In this document: piece by piece, positions 24,748-33,769 of the stretch
How positions within the stretch are numbered: the first letter of the stretch is position 1
How the letters are laid out: every line of letters begins with the position of its first letter
From: Mycolicibacterium hodleri
GTDB taxonomy: Bacteria > Actinomycetota > Actinomycetes > Mycobacteriales > Mycobacteriaceae
Direction of reading: 5' to 3'
NCBI RefSeq assembly: GCF_006439015.1
Contig: NZ_RCZG01000008.1
Location: 124,001-188,000 of the forward strand
DNA: 64,000 nt
Made by a program: the position numbers and the translations under genes
Notes under the pieces: generated by a model
Told to the model about the DNA's origin: nothing
The model's database searches: none
What the model saw: the letters and a program-made list of their open reading frames with translations, nothing else

Positions 24748-25770
24748 CTACCGTTTGCGAGTGTCGAGAAGGTCGTAGAGAGGGTTGAGCTCGGCGACAG
24801 TGCGGGTGTCGGTGCCGGCGCCGTCAACGTAGCGCTGTGACGTGACCATGGATTCGTGGCCGAGGAGCTTCATCAGCGTGTAGACGCTGACGTTGGCATT
24901 GGCGAGCTCGGTGGCGAAGTTGGGGCGCAAAACGTGTACGGTGCCCCGGCTTGCCCGTTCCCCGTTGATGTCAGCCTTCTCAAGGCGCGCAGATTCGGTA
25001 TTGAAGCGTTCCGCGGGTGATGCGTCCACCGTCGGCTCCGAGGAATAGGGGAGCGATGGGGGGAAGGTGGCAAGAGCGTCGCCACTGTTTGCGCGCCGGC
25101 GCGTTTGCGGGTAACGAATGGTGCGCGTGCGTAGGTAATCATCGATGACGTCGAGGAGTTCTGTGCCCACGGGTATTCGGCGATCCTTGTCGCCCTTGCC
25201 GCGCACGTGCAGGACGCCACCGTCGTCGGTTCGGCGAATGTCGCCGACGCTGGCGTTGAGTAGTTCGTCAGCCCTCAGACCGGCCAATAAGGCGGTGAAG
25301 AGTATGGCGCGGTCGCGCGCAGCCCAATCGGCGCGGCGGGCGGAGTCGCGGTCGGCGTCGATGGCGGCGACCACTCGCCAACGGCTTCGGGCGGATAGCC
25401 CTTCGGCAAGGTTTTGGGCACCTTTGGTCGAGCGACGAGGGGCATCGGGTTCGCCTAGAGACGGTCCGCGGTAACAAGTAGGTGCACAACGTGTTCCACG
25501 TCGACCAACAGCGCCAAATCGACGCCGCCGAGTCGGTGTCGGCGTAGGCGGCGCACGCCGAACGCCGAACGCGTCCTTTGTCAGTTCGTCCGTTCGCAGG
25601 TTTGGTACGGCGTCGGAGGTGTTGGCCACCAGGGTGGCGATCACTTCGAGGTCCTGGCGGTGGGCCTTGGCCGTGTGCGGTAATGGCTTGCGGATCGCGC
25701 GATCGGCCAGGGAAGTCGCTGAACCATCCGGGGTAGGGGAATGTTCCGGGCACGTGGCAAGTATCCCCGG
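24748..25770 (-). pseudogene. Frameshifted tyrosine recombinase (phage-type integrase)
   Basis: The catalytic domain is intact in one frame: LFTALLAGLRADELL with the first Arg, HVLRPNFATEL (HxLR), LLGHESMVTSQRYV (His and nucleophile Tyr). The N-terminal SAM-like domain is broken: VIATLVANTSDAVPNLRTDEL is in the same frame, but the next block (YADTDSAASIWRCWSTWNTL) is in another frame before the catalytic domain resumes with AQNLAEGLSARS. At least two frameshifts therefore separate the domains. Upstream of the GTG at 25644 the frame is open but has no start. Sequencing errors cannot be excluded. Confidence 0.7.
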
Positions 25771-26136
25771 ACTTCGTGGATATCAGCGAATATCCACCGG
25801 AAAGTCCGGTGACGTATACGGTCACTCAAATAACCTGTGATGCAGGGTAATTGGATATAGCGCGTCGTGCGACGGATTCGGTTACGGTGTTTGGCAGCGT
25901 GATGGAACAAACCCGGTACCGACGTGGAAGAGCCAATCTAGGCGTCTTGAGTGACCTCGGATGAGCTTCGGTGGCGGTAGTCATGCAGCACTCAGTGTGA
26001 CTACTCGGTCGATACTCGAACGATTGGCATAGCTGCGGGGGAGCGTTCACTCAAAGCCCTGTGCGAGATGGCACCACAGCGTCGACGGCAGTCGGAAACG
26101 ACTCGGCGGTCCGTCGAATCGAACTTCATTAGTTGG
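25771..26136. other. 366 bp without a recognisable gene
   Basis: Short minus-strand ORFs only, none with family resemblance; lower GC than the neighbours. It may hold the original promoter and attachment region of the decayed integrase gene. Confidence 0.35.
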
Positions 26137-27024
26137 TCAGTTCTCCCGCGGGAGGAGTTCGGTGGCGAACCGGTCGATGAACTCGTCGATGCCTCCGGAA
26201 CCGGCTGGGCGGATGACGAACTTGGTTAACCCTGCGGCGAGGTAGCCGTCGATCATGCGGTGCAGCTGGGGCCACCCGTCGGCGACGAGTTCGGTCGGGT
26301 CGACGTCGGGCCTGCGTTTGCGGATCGCCGCAAGGACCTCGTCCGGGAGGCCGTTCCCTCCGACGGCCACGTTGATCCCGTAGTGATCGGGTTCGACGGC
26401 ACGTCCGGCCTCTGCTGCGGCGCCTTCGATGACTTCGCGCCCTCGCAGCGCTTCGCCGGGGGTGAGGAAGCTACCCAACCAGCCGTCGGCGAGCCGGCCG
26501 ATGCGGCGGAACGCCGCTGGAGCAGAACCACCCAGCCAGATGTCGAGTGGCCGGTCGGCTCTCGGCCCGACGGCGACCGAGGTAGCAGTGAAGAAGTCAC
26601 CGGAGAAGTCCGTCCCGTCGGAAGCGAGCGCGGCCTTCAGCAGGCGCAGCGACTCGTCAAAGACCGCTGCACGCTGCCCCTCGGGCACGACGAACACCTG
26701 CCGTTCGGCCGGTAGCGCGGAGCGCAGCCCGAAGACGGGCAGGACGCGCTTGGGCGCCAGAGCAGCCAGAGACGCCAATTGCTTGGCCACCAGCACCGGA
26801 TGCCTGCCCGGCAGTACCACTACCGATGTGCCCACCTTCAGGTTGGTGGTTCTGGCCAAGGCGTAGGCCATCCCGATGAACGGGTCGACGGCGTCGGTGT
26901 AGACCAGCTCGGAAAACCACAGCGAGTCGATGCCGGCAGCCTCGAGGCGGTCGACCACATGCCCGAGTTCGCTATGGCCGGTCTGTTCCTCCGCGCCGAG
27001 ACCGATCCCGAACCTGATCTTCAT
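26137..27024 (-). CDS. LLM-class F420-dependent oxidoreductase
   Basis: 295 aa; ATG at 27024 with AGGAG upstream. Bacterial luciferase-like TIM barrel: RFGIGLGAEEQTG, GIDSLWFSELVY, KVGTSVVVLPGRHP, DIWLGGSAPAAFRRIGRLADGWLG. The last block is typical of mycobacterial F420-binding members (TIGR03854-like). It uses reduced F420 as hydride carrier. It overlaps the truncated SDR stop (TGATG), so the two were one operon driven by the perfect palindrome-bearing promoter at 27245-27257. Confidence 0.87.
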   Translation of the reverse strand: MKIRFGIGLGAEEQTGHSELGHVVDRLEAAGIDSLWFSELVYTDAVDPFIGMAYALARTTNLKVGTSVVVLPGRHPVLVAKQLASLAALAPKRVLPVFGLRSALPAERQVFVVPEGQRAAVFDESLRLLKAALASDGTDFSGDFFTATSVAVGPRADRPLDIWLGGSAPAAFRRIGRLADGWLGSFLTPGEALRGREVIEGAAAEAGRAVEPDHYGINVAVGGNGLPDEVLAAIRKRRPDVDPTELVADGWPQLHRMIDGYLAAGLTKFVIRPAGSGGIDEFIDRFATELLPREN

Positions 27025-27230
27025 CAACGCAACTCCTGATCGGCATCGGTCACGTCAGCCACGACGAATCGTCCGCGACCAGCCAAGGCCGCTGTGATGG
27101 CGGATCTGTCAGACGCCTCAAGCTCAGCGACGGTGACGTGAGCGGCAAGTTCCGCCGATGCGGCCGCGGTCGCCAGCCCGAGCCCTGACCCACCGCCGGA
27201 GACCAGAATGGCTTGACCTCGTAGTTCCAT
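27024..27230 (-). pseudogene. Truncated SDR gene (N-terminal 68 residues only)
   Basis: The ATG at 27230 has a strong AGGAGG. The product starts like a complete SDR (QAILVSGGGSGLGLATA, then VADVTDADQ) but stops after 68 codons, before the NNAG, Ser and YxxxK parts. The stop overlaps the F420 oxidoreductase start by TGATG, so an internal deletion has probably joined the SDR's 5' end to its downstream neighbour. The peptide may now serve only to couple translation. Confidence 0.65.
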
Positions 27231-27244
27231 CGAACCTCCTTTAT

Positions 27245-27257
27245 GTATCCTGGATAC
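27245..27257. promoter_or_regulatory. Perfect 13-bp palindromic operator
   Basis: GTATCCTGGATAC, the only fully symmetric copy in the window. It lies 14 nt upstream of the truncated SDR start on the minus strand and 168 bp before the divergent F420 oxidoreductase gene, so it could control both directions. Confidence 0.6.
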
Positions 27258-27424
27258 TAAGCCCTGAGGTGACGGCCGTACGCGCCGGATAGTCATATGA
27301 AGTGACGGATCGCCGTCTCGAAACAAAAGTCAGAAATACCAAGTTCATCGTCTCCCAGGCGCCTGAATCATCCGTTGGCCATGGCTCCACTCCAGAACCC
27401 GCAATCGACGTGAGAAGGAAGCCC

Positions 27425-28322
27425 ATGCAAGTCAGGGCAACAAACCCAGCCGCGTCCGCGGCTGAAAAGTCAGTCGTCACAGCAGTCAAGCCCGATATGG
27501 GGCAGTGCGGCGTGTGGACAAGCGACCCGGTCTCCGCGCAGGCCGCGGTCGAGATCGAAAGGCTCGGCTATGGGGCGGTGTGGGTCAGCAGCAGCGCTCC
27601 CAGCGACTTGTCCTGGGTAGACCCCATCTTCGACCGGACCACCACGTTGAAGGCCGCTACTGGCATCGTCAACATCTGGGCCTCTCCGGCCGGGCCGGTC
27701 GCCGAGGCGTTCAACCGCCTCGAACGAAGCCATCCTGGACGGTTTCTGCTCGGCATCGGCGCCGGCCATCGCGAGGCCACTTCGCAGTGGGAGAAGCCGT
27801 ACGACGCGCTCGTGAAGTATCTCGATGAACTCGACGGCTATGGCGTGCCTTCCGACCGCCGCGTCCTCGCCGCGCTCGGTGACGGGGTGCTGAAGCGCGC
27901 GGCGCGGCGCGGTGCGGGCGCTCACCCCTACTTCACGACCCCCGGGCACACCGCCCGGGCACGCGAAGTGATGGGGCCGCTGGCCTTCCTCGCACCGGAG
28001 CACAAGATCGTGCTGTCTACCGACGACGACGCGTCCCGCGCCCGCAGCCGCGAAGCCCTCGACGTGTACCTCGGGTTCGGCAACTATCGCAACAGCTGGA
28101 AGCGAATCGGTTTCTCCGACACCGACATCACCAAGCCCGGTAGCGACACGCTGGTCGATGCCGTCGTCGCCCACGGCACCCCGGCCCAGGTGGCCCCAAA
28201 GCCTGTACCAGCACGTCGCCTCCGGTGCTGATCACGTCGCGATCCAAGTCATCGAGAAAAACGAACTGCTGCCCGTGATGGCGACTCTCGCACCGGCACT
28301 GGGACTTTCGCCGCTTCAGTGA
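27425..28322 (+). pseudogene. LLM-class F420-dependent oxidoreductase with a C-terminal frameshift
   Basis: The ATG at 27425 follows AAGGAAG. GQCGVWTSDPVSAQAAVEIE, YGAVWVSSS, ATGIVNIWASPAGPVAEAF and FLLGIGAGHRE match the TIGR03620-like family. The open frame ends at 28231 with an unrelated tail, but a second frame continues the family sequence from about 28195 (YQHVASGADHVAIQVI to LGLSPLQ and a TGA at 28320-28322). A single indel near 28195 explains this; it is a real lesion or a sequencing error. About 10 N-terminal residues before GVW are longer than usual. Confidence 0.65.
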
Positions 28323-28999
28323 AATGCCCAGCTATCGGCTTCTGCCGGGCAGCCAGCCCGAATAGTCGAAACCATGAGACGCGGGGGAGGCCGACGGTCG
28401 AGCAACGCGACGGGAATGGCTTCGGGTCCAACATAGGGGGTTGCGTGGAGGTTCACTGGCCATCCATCGGGCCCGATCGGTACGCCCTAAGAACTCGGCG
28501 GGTCCACGCCGTTCTGATCTGTCGGCTCCCTGCGACTGGTCTTTGATGACAAGCGTCTCGACGGCCCCTTAAGATCATGGCCACCAACGTTGCCCACAGG
28601 TCGGTCAGCGATAAAGTGAAATCAGTCGAGCAAGTGTAGGTAGATATTCATCGGGCAGTGGTGTCTTGTCTCTGGACCACTACGTGACACTCGAACGATC
28701 CGGTTTGCGCGTCAACCACCATGCCTAAGAGCGATGACTTCGGCGACGACCTCGGCTGCGGCTTTAGAGCACGAGCTCATGGGCATCTTGGCGCCCATCG
28801 GGGACGTGCAGCGCCAATGCCACGTACCGGTGCTCCCTGCCGACCTCGCGTCGGCCTACACCGAATTCATGGCAGGCTGACCCGAGGAGCTGACCGAAAC
28901 GACGACGCGATCTGCGCAGTTTCGGCGGAGGCCCGGGCAGTCGTGCACCAACCGCATTGAGTTGTACTCGCTGCTGGTGTGTCCTGTTGCGTCAGGGTC
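28323..28999. other. ~680 bp with no convincing gene
   Basis: A 48-codon ORF at 28734-28880 (+; ATSAAALEHELMGILAP in the middle) has only a weak AAGAG before its ATG and no known relatives. Otherwise nothing recognisable. Confidence 0.35.
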
Positions 29000-29580
29000 A
29001 TTAGGTAGGGTTCGGATGGGTGCCCGCACGTGCACGTTCGCGTGAGTATCCATCAGAGCGGTTACCTCGACGACGATCTTCTCCGCTATCCACAGGAGTT
29101 TGACGTTGAGCTCCTGGCACGCCATCGCACGATTTCGAACGCGGCGTCAGCGCTGATCGGATGGGCCATCATCAAAATGCCCTTGGCTTGGTCGATGATC
29201 TCCGGGAGGCGACGATCATTTGAAGCTAGGCGCTGACGGACTGTTCGCGTGCGGCGTTGAGGCTCTCGGTGACGTCGACGTAGAACTCGCGGGTCGCCAC
29301 GATGCGGCCGTCGTCGACGAGGATGGCGTCACCGACGACGACGCTGCGCAGCTCGCCAGTGGTCGTATGAATACGGTGTCGACTGCTGAACGGGGCCGCG
29401 GACTGCATGAGCAGACCCTTGACCCAGAGGCCCTCGGGATGTTTGTGACTCAGGACCAGCTCGGTGGTGGGTTGGACCTGGCGCGGTTCGTAGCCGGGTG
29501 CTAAGTCGCTTTGAAACGCTGCCACGCATCCGCGTGACCACGCGAGCACCATGGTCAAATATGTCGAAATGGGGCCGCTG
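29000..29580 (-). pseudogene. Broken PAS-ANTAR regulator
   Basis: A PAS-fold segment is clear (DLAPGYEPRQ, SSRHRIHTTTGELRSVVVGDAIL, GRIVATREFYVDVTE) and ends at a stop at 29226. Directly after it, in other frames, come pieces of an ANTAR RNA-binding domain: DQAKGILMMAHPISADAAFEI and, shifted again, ELNVKLLWIAEKIVVEV. These match the intact ANTAR protein at 43491-43862. The gene therefore has a stop plus at least two frameshifts and no good start. Confidence 0.6.
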
Positions 29581-29693
29581 TCCCGGCGTCGATGCGCCAT
29601 GTGCGGCGTCGAAGACTGAACAATTTGCCAGTCGATATTGTCAGCTACGCCGATACAGTGACGCGGAATGAGACCACCGCCTAGGATCTGCCA

Positions 29694-30053
29694 ATGAAGC
29701 GTTGCACGGCGATCGCCGCTTTGGTCGCCGTCGGGCTGGGATTGGTCGCTAGCACCCAAGCTCCCCCTGCGGCCGCTGTTCCGGGGCCCGAAATCGAGTA
29801 TGTCTACAACGTCAAGGTGCGCCGGAACTACGAGTTCCCCAACAATGACGCCATCGGCTACGGTTTCGGCATTTGTGACAAGGTCGCCCACGGGCAGCCT
29901 TACGCCAAGGTGATGGGTGACGTCAAGGACGAGACATCCCCCAACGACGAATTTGCCGCAAACTACCTGGTATCCAATGCGGTGGGCATTTTGTGTCCCG
30001 CACAGATCTGGCAACTACGCAATACTGCGGCGGGTTACCGACCACCGGCGTAG
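29694..30053 (+). CDS. DUF732-family secreted protein
   Basis: 119 aa with a Sec-type signal peptide (Lys/Arg, then ALVAVGLGLVAS, cleavage near AAAVPG at ~30). The mature part carries the DUF732 pattern: FGICDKV with a Cys, PNDEFAANYLVSNAVGILCP with the second Cys, and QIWQLRN. These small exported proteins are common in mycobacteria and have no known function. The N-terminus has a longer YVYNVKVRRNYEFPNNDAIG segment before the domain, shared with the remnant at 21643. Confidence 0.8.
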   Translation: MKRCTAIAALVAVGLGLVASTQAPPAAAVPGPEIEYVYNVKVRRNYEFPNNDAIGYGFGICDKVAHGQPYAKVMGDVKDETSPNDEFAANYLVSNAVGILCPAQIWQLRNTAAGYRPPA

Positions 30054-30178
30054 CGCATGCCGGGCTCGAGGCAAACCATCCGAGAACCGTCCTAGCGGCC
30101 GCTGCCGACGCTCAGAAGTTCTGGCGTAGCCGGTGCTGCCGAGCCGCCCCGAGTTGCACTTGACAGGAACACATAGCC

Positions 30179-32569
30179 ATGTCGGACTGTAAATCCAGCG
30201 GATGGCTCGTAGTGCCCGGCGCGGTCGCCGTGATTGCGCTGACCGCGGTGTTCCGCCCCGACTACTCTGGCATCGCGGGTCTATTTCTCGCATTCGGCGT
30301 TGTGATCATCGGGTCCTACGCAGTGGCGCACCACACCGCTGTGCATCGCTTGGCGTGGTTGGTATTGCTGGTGAGCACTGCCGTCAACCTTGTATTGAGT
30401 ACAGATGAGGCCCGAGCGAAGCTGCCGATGCCGCTGTGGCCAGCCGCATCATTGATCATCTACGCGGCGTTTCTCGTTGCCATCATCGTGCTACTCAATG
30501 TCCGGCAGGTCCGACCCTCCGAACACAACTTCATGGACACCGGCATCGTGGCCGCGGGCCTGCTGATTATCGGCTGGACGTTCGTCCTCCGGCGTCTAGG
30601 TGATCCGGCGGCGCAGACGGATCACATGGGGATCGACGGCGGTTTCCTTCTGCTCGATCTGGTCATGGTCGCGCTCCTGGTGCGCATAGCCTTTACCACG
30701 TCGTCTCGGAATTTGGCACGTGCCTTGCTGGCGGCGGCCGGTGTCGCGCTGCTAGTGGGACACATTACGACCGTTATCAGGGGTGGACCCGACGCCCTGA
30801 CTGCTTTCAGCCCGGGCGATCCGGCACAAATTGCTGGGCAACTATCTGCCGTATGCGTGGCCGCTGCCTCGCTGTGTGAGGGTCGCCGCCGGTCTGATGC
30901 CGCAGCGGTACACAGCACTGCGGCGACCTTTCCGATTTGGCGGCTGGCCGTGTTCGTTGCCGTCGCCTTGATCGCGCCATTCGTTCCCGTGGTCGGCTTA
31001 CTGAGCAGCGAAGATCTCGTGACCGCCAAAGCTGCACCGGCACTTATCGGATCGGCAGCTCTAACGTGCCTCGTAATGGTCCTCCTGGTGATGCGATTGG
31101 CGAACTTCGCCCACCTTGCGGTCCGCCGGGCGGACGCGCTGAACTCACAGTCAGCTGTGATGCTTACGCAAGCCGCAGCACTCCAGGAAGCGCTCGATGA
31201 GCAACATGCGCTGCAGGACGTGTTAGCTCACCGGGCTTTACACGACCCGCTTACGGGTTTGGCCAACCGTTCATTGCTTTCCGAGCGTCTGACTCGGGTC
31301 ACCCGCCGAGAGACGGGATCCGTCGCCGGACTGCTGTTGATTGACTTAGATGGGTTCAAAGAAGTGAACGACACCCTCGGTCACCCTGTCGGTGACGACT
31401 TGCTCACTCGGGTGGCCCACCGTCTCATCCGCGCCGGAGGGCATGACGACGTCGTGGCACGCCTCGGTGGCGACGAATTCGCGGTGCTCATCACCGACGG
31501 AAGCGCACACGATAGCCGGATGACTGCCCAACGAGTGATCGAAATAATCAGCGGGACATACGATCTCGGAGACCGCCGTTTGACCATTACCGCCAGTGCA
31601 GGCCTACTAATTCTCGGTTCCGGTCGCATCGATGCGGCGGCAGCGCTCCGCGACGTTGACCTCGCGTTGTATGCCGCGAAGCGGGCCGGCAGAAATCAAG
31701 TCGTCGAGTTCCGCCCGGCGATGCGCGAGTCTCGTGTTCGCCACGCTGAGATCGCGGCCGACGTGCGTTCGGCGCTCGAGCGCAATGAGTTAAGCGTTCA
31801 CTACCAACCCATCGTGGACCTTGCCACCGGTCATACGGTGGCCTTGGAGGCTCTCATGCGGTGGCATATGCGCGACGATAAGCGTGTTACACCAACGGAG
31901 TTCATCGCGGTAGCCGAAGACGTCGGCCTCATTGGCGACGTCGGTTCTGAAGTGCTGCGCACCGCAGTGCGCCAGGCCAGTCTATGGCACGCCCCCTACC
32001 AGTTGACCGTCGCAGTGAACATATCTGGACGACAGCTTGCGACGCCGAACTTCGCCGGTGAGGTGCTCGACGCGCTCGACGCTTCGCCATTGGCGCCGAC
32101 CGCACTGATCCTTGAGATCACCGAATCCGTCCTCGTGGACGCAACCAACCCCGCAGGCACGCCCGTCATGAGCAGTCTGCAGATCTTGCGCGAACAGGGC
32201 ATACGGATCGCTGTTGATGATTTCGGAACGGGTTATTCTTCTCTGGCCTACTTGCGGCGGCTACCGATCGACATCCTCAAGATCGACCAGCTCTTCACCT
32301 CGATCCTGGACTCACCCAGTGAGCACGGAATCCGATTCGTCGGCGCTATCGTCGAATTGGGTGCGAGCTTGGGAATGACGGTGATTGCCGAAGGCGTGGA
32401 GACTCCACGACAGGTAGACCTCCTTCAGAAAATGGGCTGCCCACTGGGGCAAGGCTTCTACTTCGCCCACCCCTGCTCGAGCAGCGAAGTGACGTCGTTA
32501 TTCGGCAAGTCACTGTTAGGCGACACGCAGCATGCCGTCACCCAGGACATCTCCCACCCGAAGTCCTAG
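30179..32569 (+). CDS. Membrane GGDEF-EAL protein (c-di-GMP cyclase/phosphodiesterase)
   Basis: 796 aa. Residues 1-320 hold about eight to nine hydrophobic segments, followed by a short coiled coil (AAALQEALDEQHALQD). The GGDEF domain has LTGLANRSLL, LLIDLDGFKEVND and an intact RLGGDEFAVL, so cyclase activity is plausible. The EAL domain has VALEALMRWH, VNISGRQL, LEITESVL, VDDFGTGYSSLAYL and the late VIAEGVET, so phosphodiesterase activity is plausible too. The layout resembles the bifunctional mycobacterial c-di-GMP enzyme known in M. smegmatis, but with a different membrane sensor. Start: ATG with AGGAA about 11 nt upstream. Confidence 0.9.
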   Translation: MSDCKSSGWLVVPGAVAVIALTAVFRPDYSGIAGLFLAFGVVIIGSYAVAHHTAVHRLAWLVLLVSTAVNLVLSTDEARAKLPMPLWPAASLIIYAAFLVAIIVLLNVRQVRPSEHNFMDTGIVAAGLLIIGWTFVLRRLGDPAAQTDHMGIDGGFLLLDLVMVALLVRIAFTTSSRNLARALLAAAGVALLVGHITTVIRGGPDALTAFSPGDPAQIAGQLSAVCVAAASLCEGRRRSDAAAVHSTAATFPIWRLAVFVAVALIAPFVPVVGLLSSEDLVTAKAAPALIGSAALTCLVMVLLVMRLANFAHLAVRRADALNSQSAVMLTQAAALQEALDEQHALQDVLAHRALHDPLTGLANRSLLSERLTRVTRRETGSVAGLLLIDLDGFKEVNDTLGHPVGDDLLTRVAHRLIRAGGHDDVVARLGGDEFAVLITDGSAHDSRMTAQRVIEIISGTYDLGDRRLTITASAGLLILGSGRIDAAAALRDVDLALYAAKRAGRNQVVEFRPAMRESRVRHAEIAADVRSALERNELSVHYQPIVDLATGHTVALEALMRWHMRDDKRVTPTEFIAVAEDVGLIGDVGSEVLRTAVRQASLWHAPYQLTVAVNISGRQLATPNFAGEVLDALDASPLAPTALILEITESVLVDATNPAGTPVMSSLQILREQGIRIAVDDFGTGYSSLAYLRRLPIDILKIDQLFTSILDSPSEHGIRFVGAIVELGASLGMTVIAEGVETPRQVDLLQKMGCPLGQGFYFAHPCSSSEVTSLFGKSLLGDTQHAVTQDISHPKS

Positions 32570-32643
32570 CGTCGCGGCCGCTTCACTTGGCGGACCGGAG
32601 ACGAGGAGATTGATTCATCTGATGCGATATGCAGACCTTGTTC

Positions 32644-32665
32644 ATGGATAATGCTAATTATCCAT
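32644..32665. repeat. AT-rich inverted repeat 9-4-9
   Basis: ATGGATAAT-GCTA-ATTATCCAT, perfect. It lies 75 bp after the GGDEF-EAL gene; without a T-run it is not a classical terminator, and it could be a protein-binding site at the edge of the inserted element. Confidence 0.4.
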
Positions 32666-32717
32666 TTCCTGCCGCCGGATGAATTAGGGGCCGGGGGGAG
32701 TGGCATTCATCGACCCT

Positions 32718-32774
32718 TGTGCCAGGTCCGACCAATCAGTGTGCAAACCCCCGCTGTGCCAACAGTGTGCCAAG
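32718..32774 (+). repeat. Four direct repeats TGTGC(C/A)A beside the tRNA scar
   Basis: TGTGCCA at 32719, TGTGCAA near 32741, TGTGCCA near 32755 and TGTGCCA near 32766, all in the same direction and ending about 120 bp before the tRNA fragment. They resemble integrase arm-binding sites of an attP; this is inference. Confidence 0.3.
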
Positions 32775-32890
32775 ACGCGCAGAAACCGCCGAGAAGCAGT
32801 AGACGCTGCGTAACGCATGCAACCCTCTGAGCTGGGCATATCCGCACAAGGGCGACGCCGCGTTACAACTGACACGGCACGGGGCGGCAT

Positions 32891-32934
32891 TTACACACCA
32901 GCGGTCGCAGGTTCGATACCTGTCGCGCCCACCA
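32891..32934 (+). pseudogene. 3' half of tRNA-Val(TAC), attachment-site scar
   Basis: Starting at U33 of the anticodon loop the sequence reads TTACAC (anticodon TAC), the 3' anticodon strand ACCAG, variable loop, T arm GCAGG-TTCGATA-CCTGT, acceptor strand CGCGCCC and ACCA. No D arm or 5' acceptor (GGGCGCG expected) precedes it. A break in the anticodon loop is the pattern left when a tyrosine integrase uses that loop as its crossover site. Confidence 0.65.
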
Positions 32935-33124
32935 AGATCATTCCAGTTCAGGGCAATTTCTGAGCACATTCGTCGGCCCAGCGGCCCACGTGCTGGCCCC
33001 GCCAGTCCGCGGCGGTGGCGTCGCCGTCGCGCCGCTGCCGATGACCTGGTGGCAGTGCAAGATGCATCGACTGCCCGATCCGACTGCGCGTTTTACCTCA
33101 ATACCGATCAAGTGTCCGAAACGG

Positions 33125-33391
33125 TTACCGATGCAGGCTCTCCATCGCGTCGTCGTCGTCCGCAGCCGCGCGGCGCGTCACGGATCGCTGGTCAGCAGCG
33201 CCCCGCCTGCGACTCGCCCATGGCGAAAGCCACTGCGCCATCTCAGCGAAACAACCATCAACGTCCCCAGAGAGCACGTGCTGCGGAAGTCGCCGTCGCA
33301 CGAGCTCGGCCACGTACACGGCCAACGCACCCATCCGCTCGGCGTCCCACGCCAACATCTGCTCGCGATGTGCGGTACGCATTGCCGTCAT
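33125..33391 (-). CDS. Hypothetical protein (doubtful)
   Basis: Downstream of an ATG at about 33391 the minus frame encodes a helical, amphipathic sequence (MLAWDAERMGALAVYVAELV and then CFAEMAQWLSPW) that looks more protein-like than the + strand ORFs over the same DNA. Upstream, another frame is also protein-like (SAESVNVGPTGVKLSAS), so this may be the frameshifted end of a longer gene starting near 33500. No family recognised and no clear ribosome binding site. Confidence 0.3.
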   Translation of the reverse strand: MTAMRTAHREQMLAWDAERMGALAVYVAELVRRRLPQHVLSGDVDGCFAEMAQWLSPWASRRRGAADQRSVTRRAAADDDDAMESLHR

Positions 33392-33769
33392 CCTCGGCCA
33401 CGTTGCGCAACTCCGACACGGGATTTGACGGAAATGAGTCTGAGGCAGAGAGTTTGACACCTGTTGGCCCTACGTTCACACTTTCGGCGCTGATGACCAC
33501 TCATGCGAATGCGGCGCAAGCCGGACGCGCCGCGGTTGCTCCGTCACCTGGGATCGGTTGTGAGAGTGGCCGTTGCGGCTACGCCACGGCGTGCTGGGTG
33601 ATGGCCGAAGCCGCGCGGCCAACGACCGGCCTCTCGGTATCACCGTAGGGCCCCAAAATCTTGGGACCTATGGCCTTTGCGAAACGGCTTGAGTCTTGCG
33701 CATCCTGATGGGATGCACAATGACGCGAGCTGCTTCACGACGACGGAGCAGAACAGGGGACATTCGGCG

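Noticed and set aside
32736..32969. Minus-strand ORF across the tRNA fragment
   Set aside because: Its N-terminus is translated from the complement of the tRNA 3' half; this kind of spurious ORF is common over tRNA ends.
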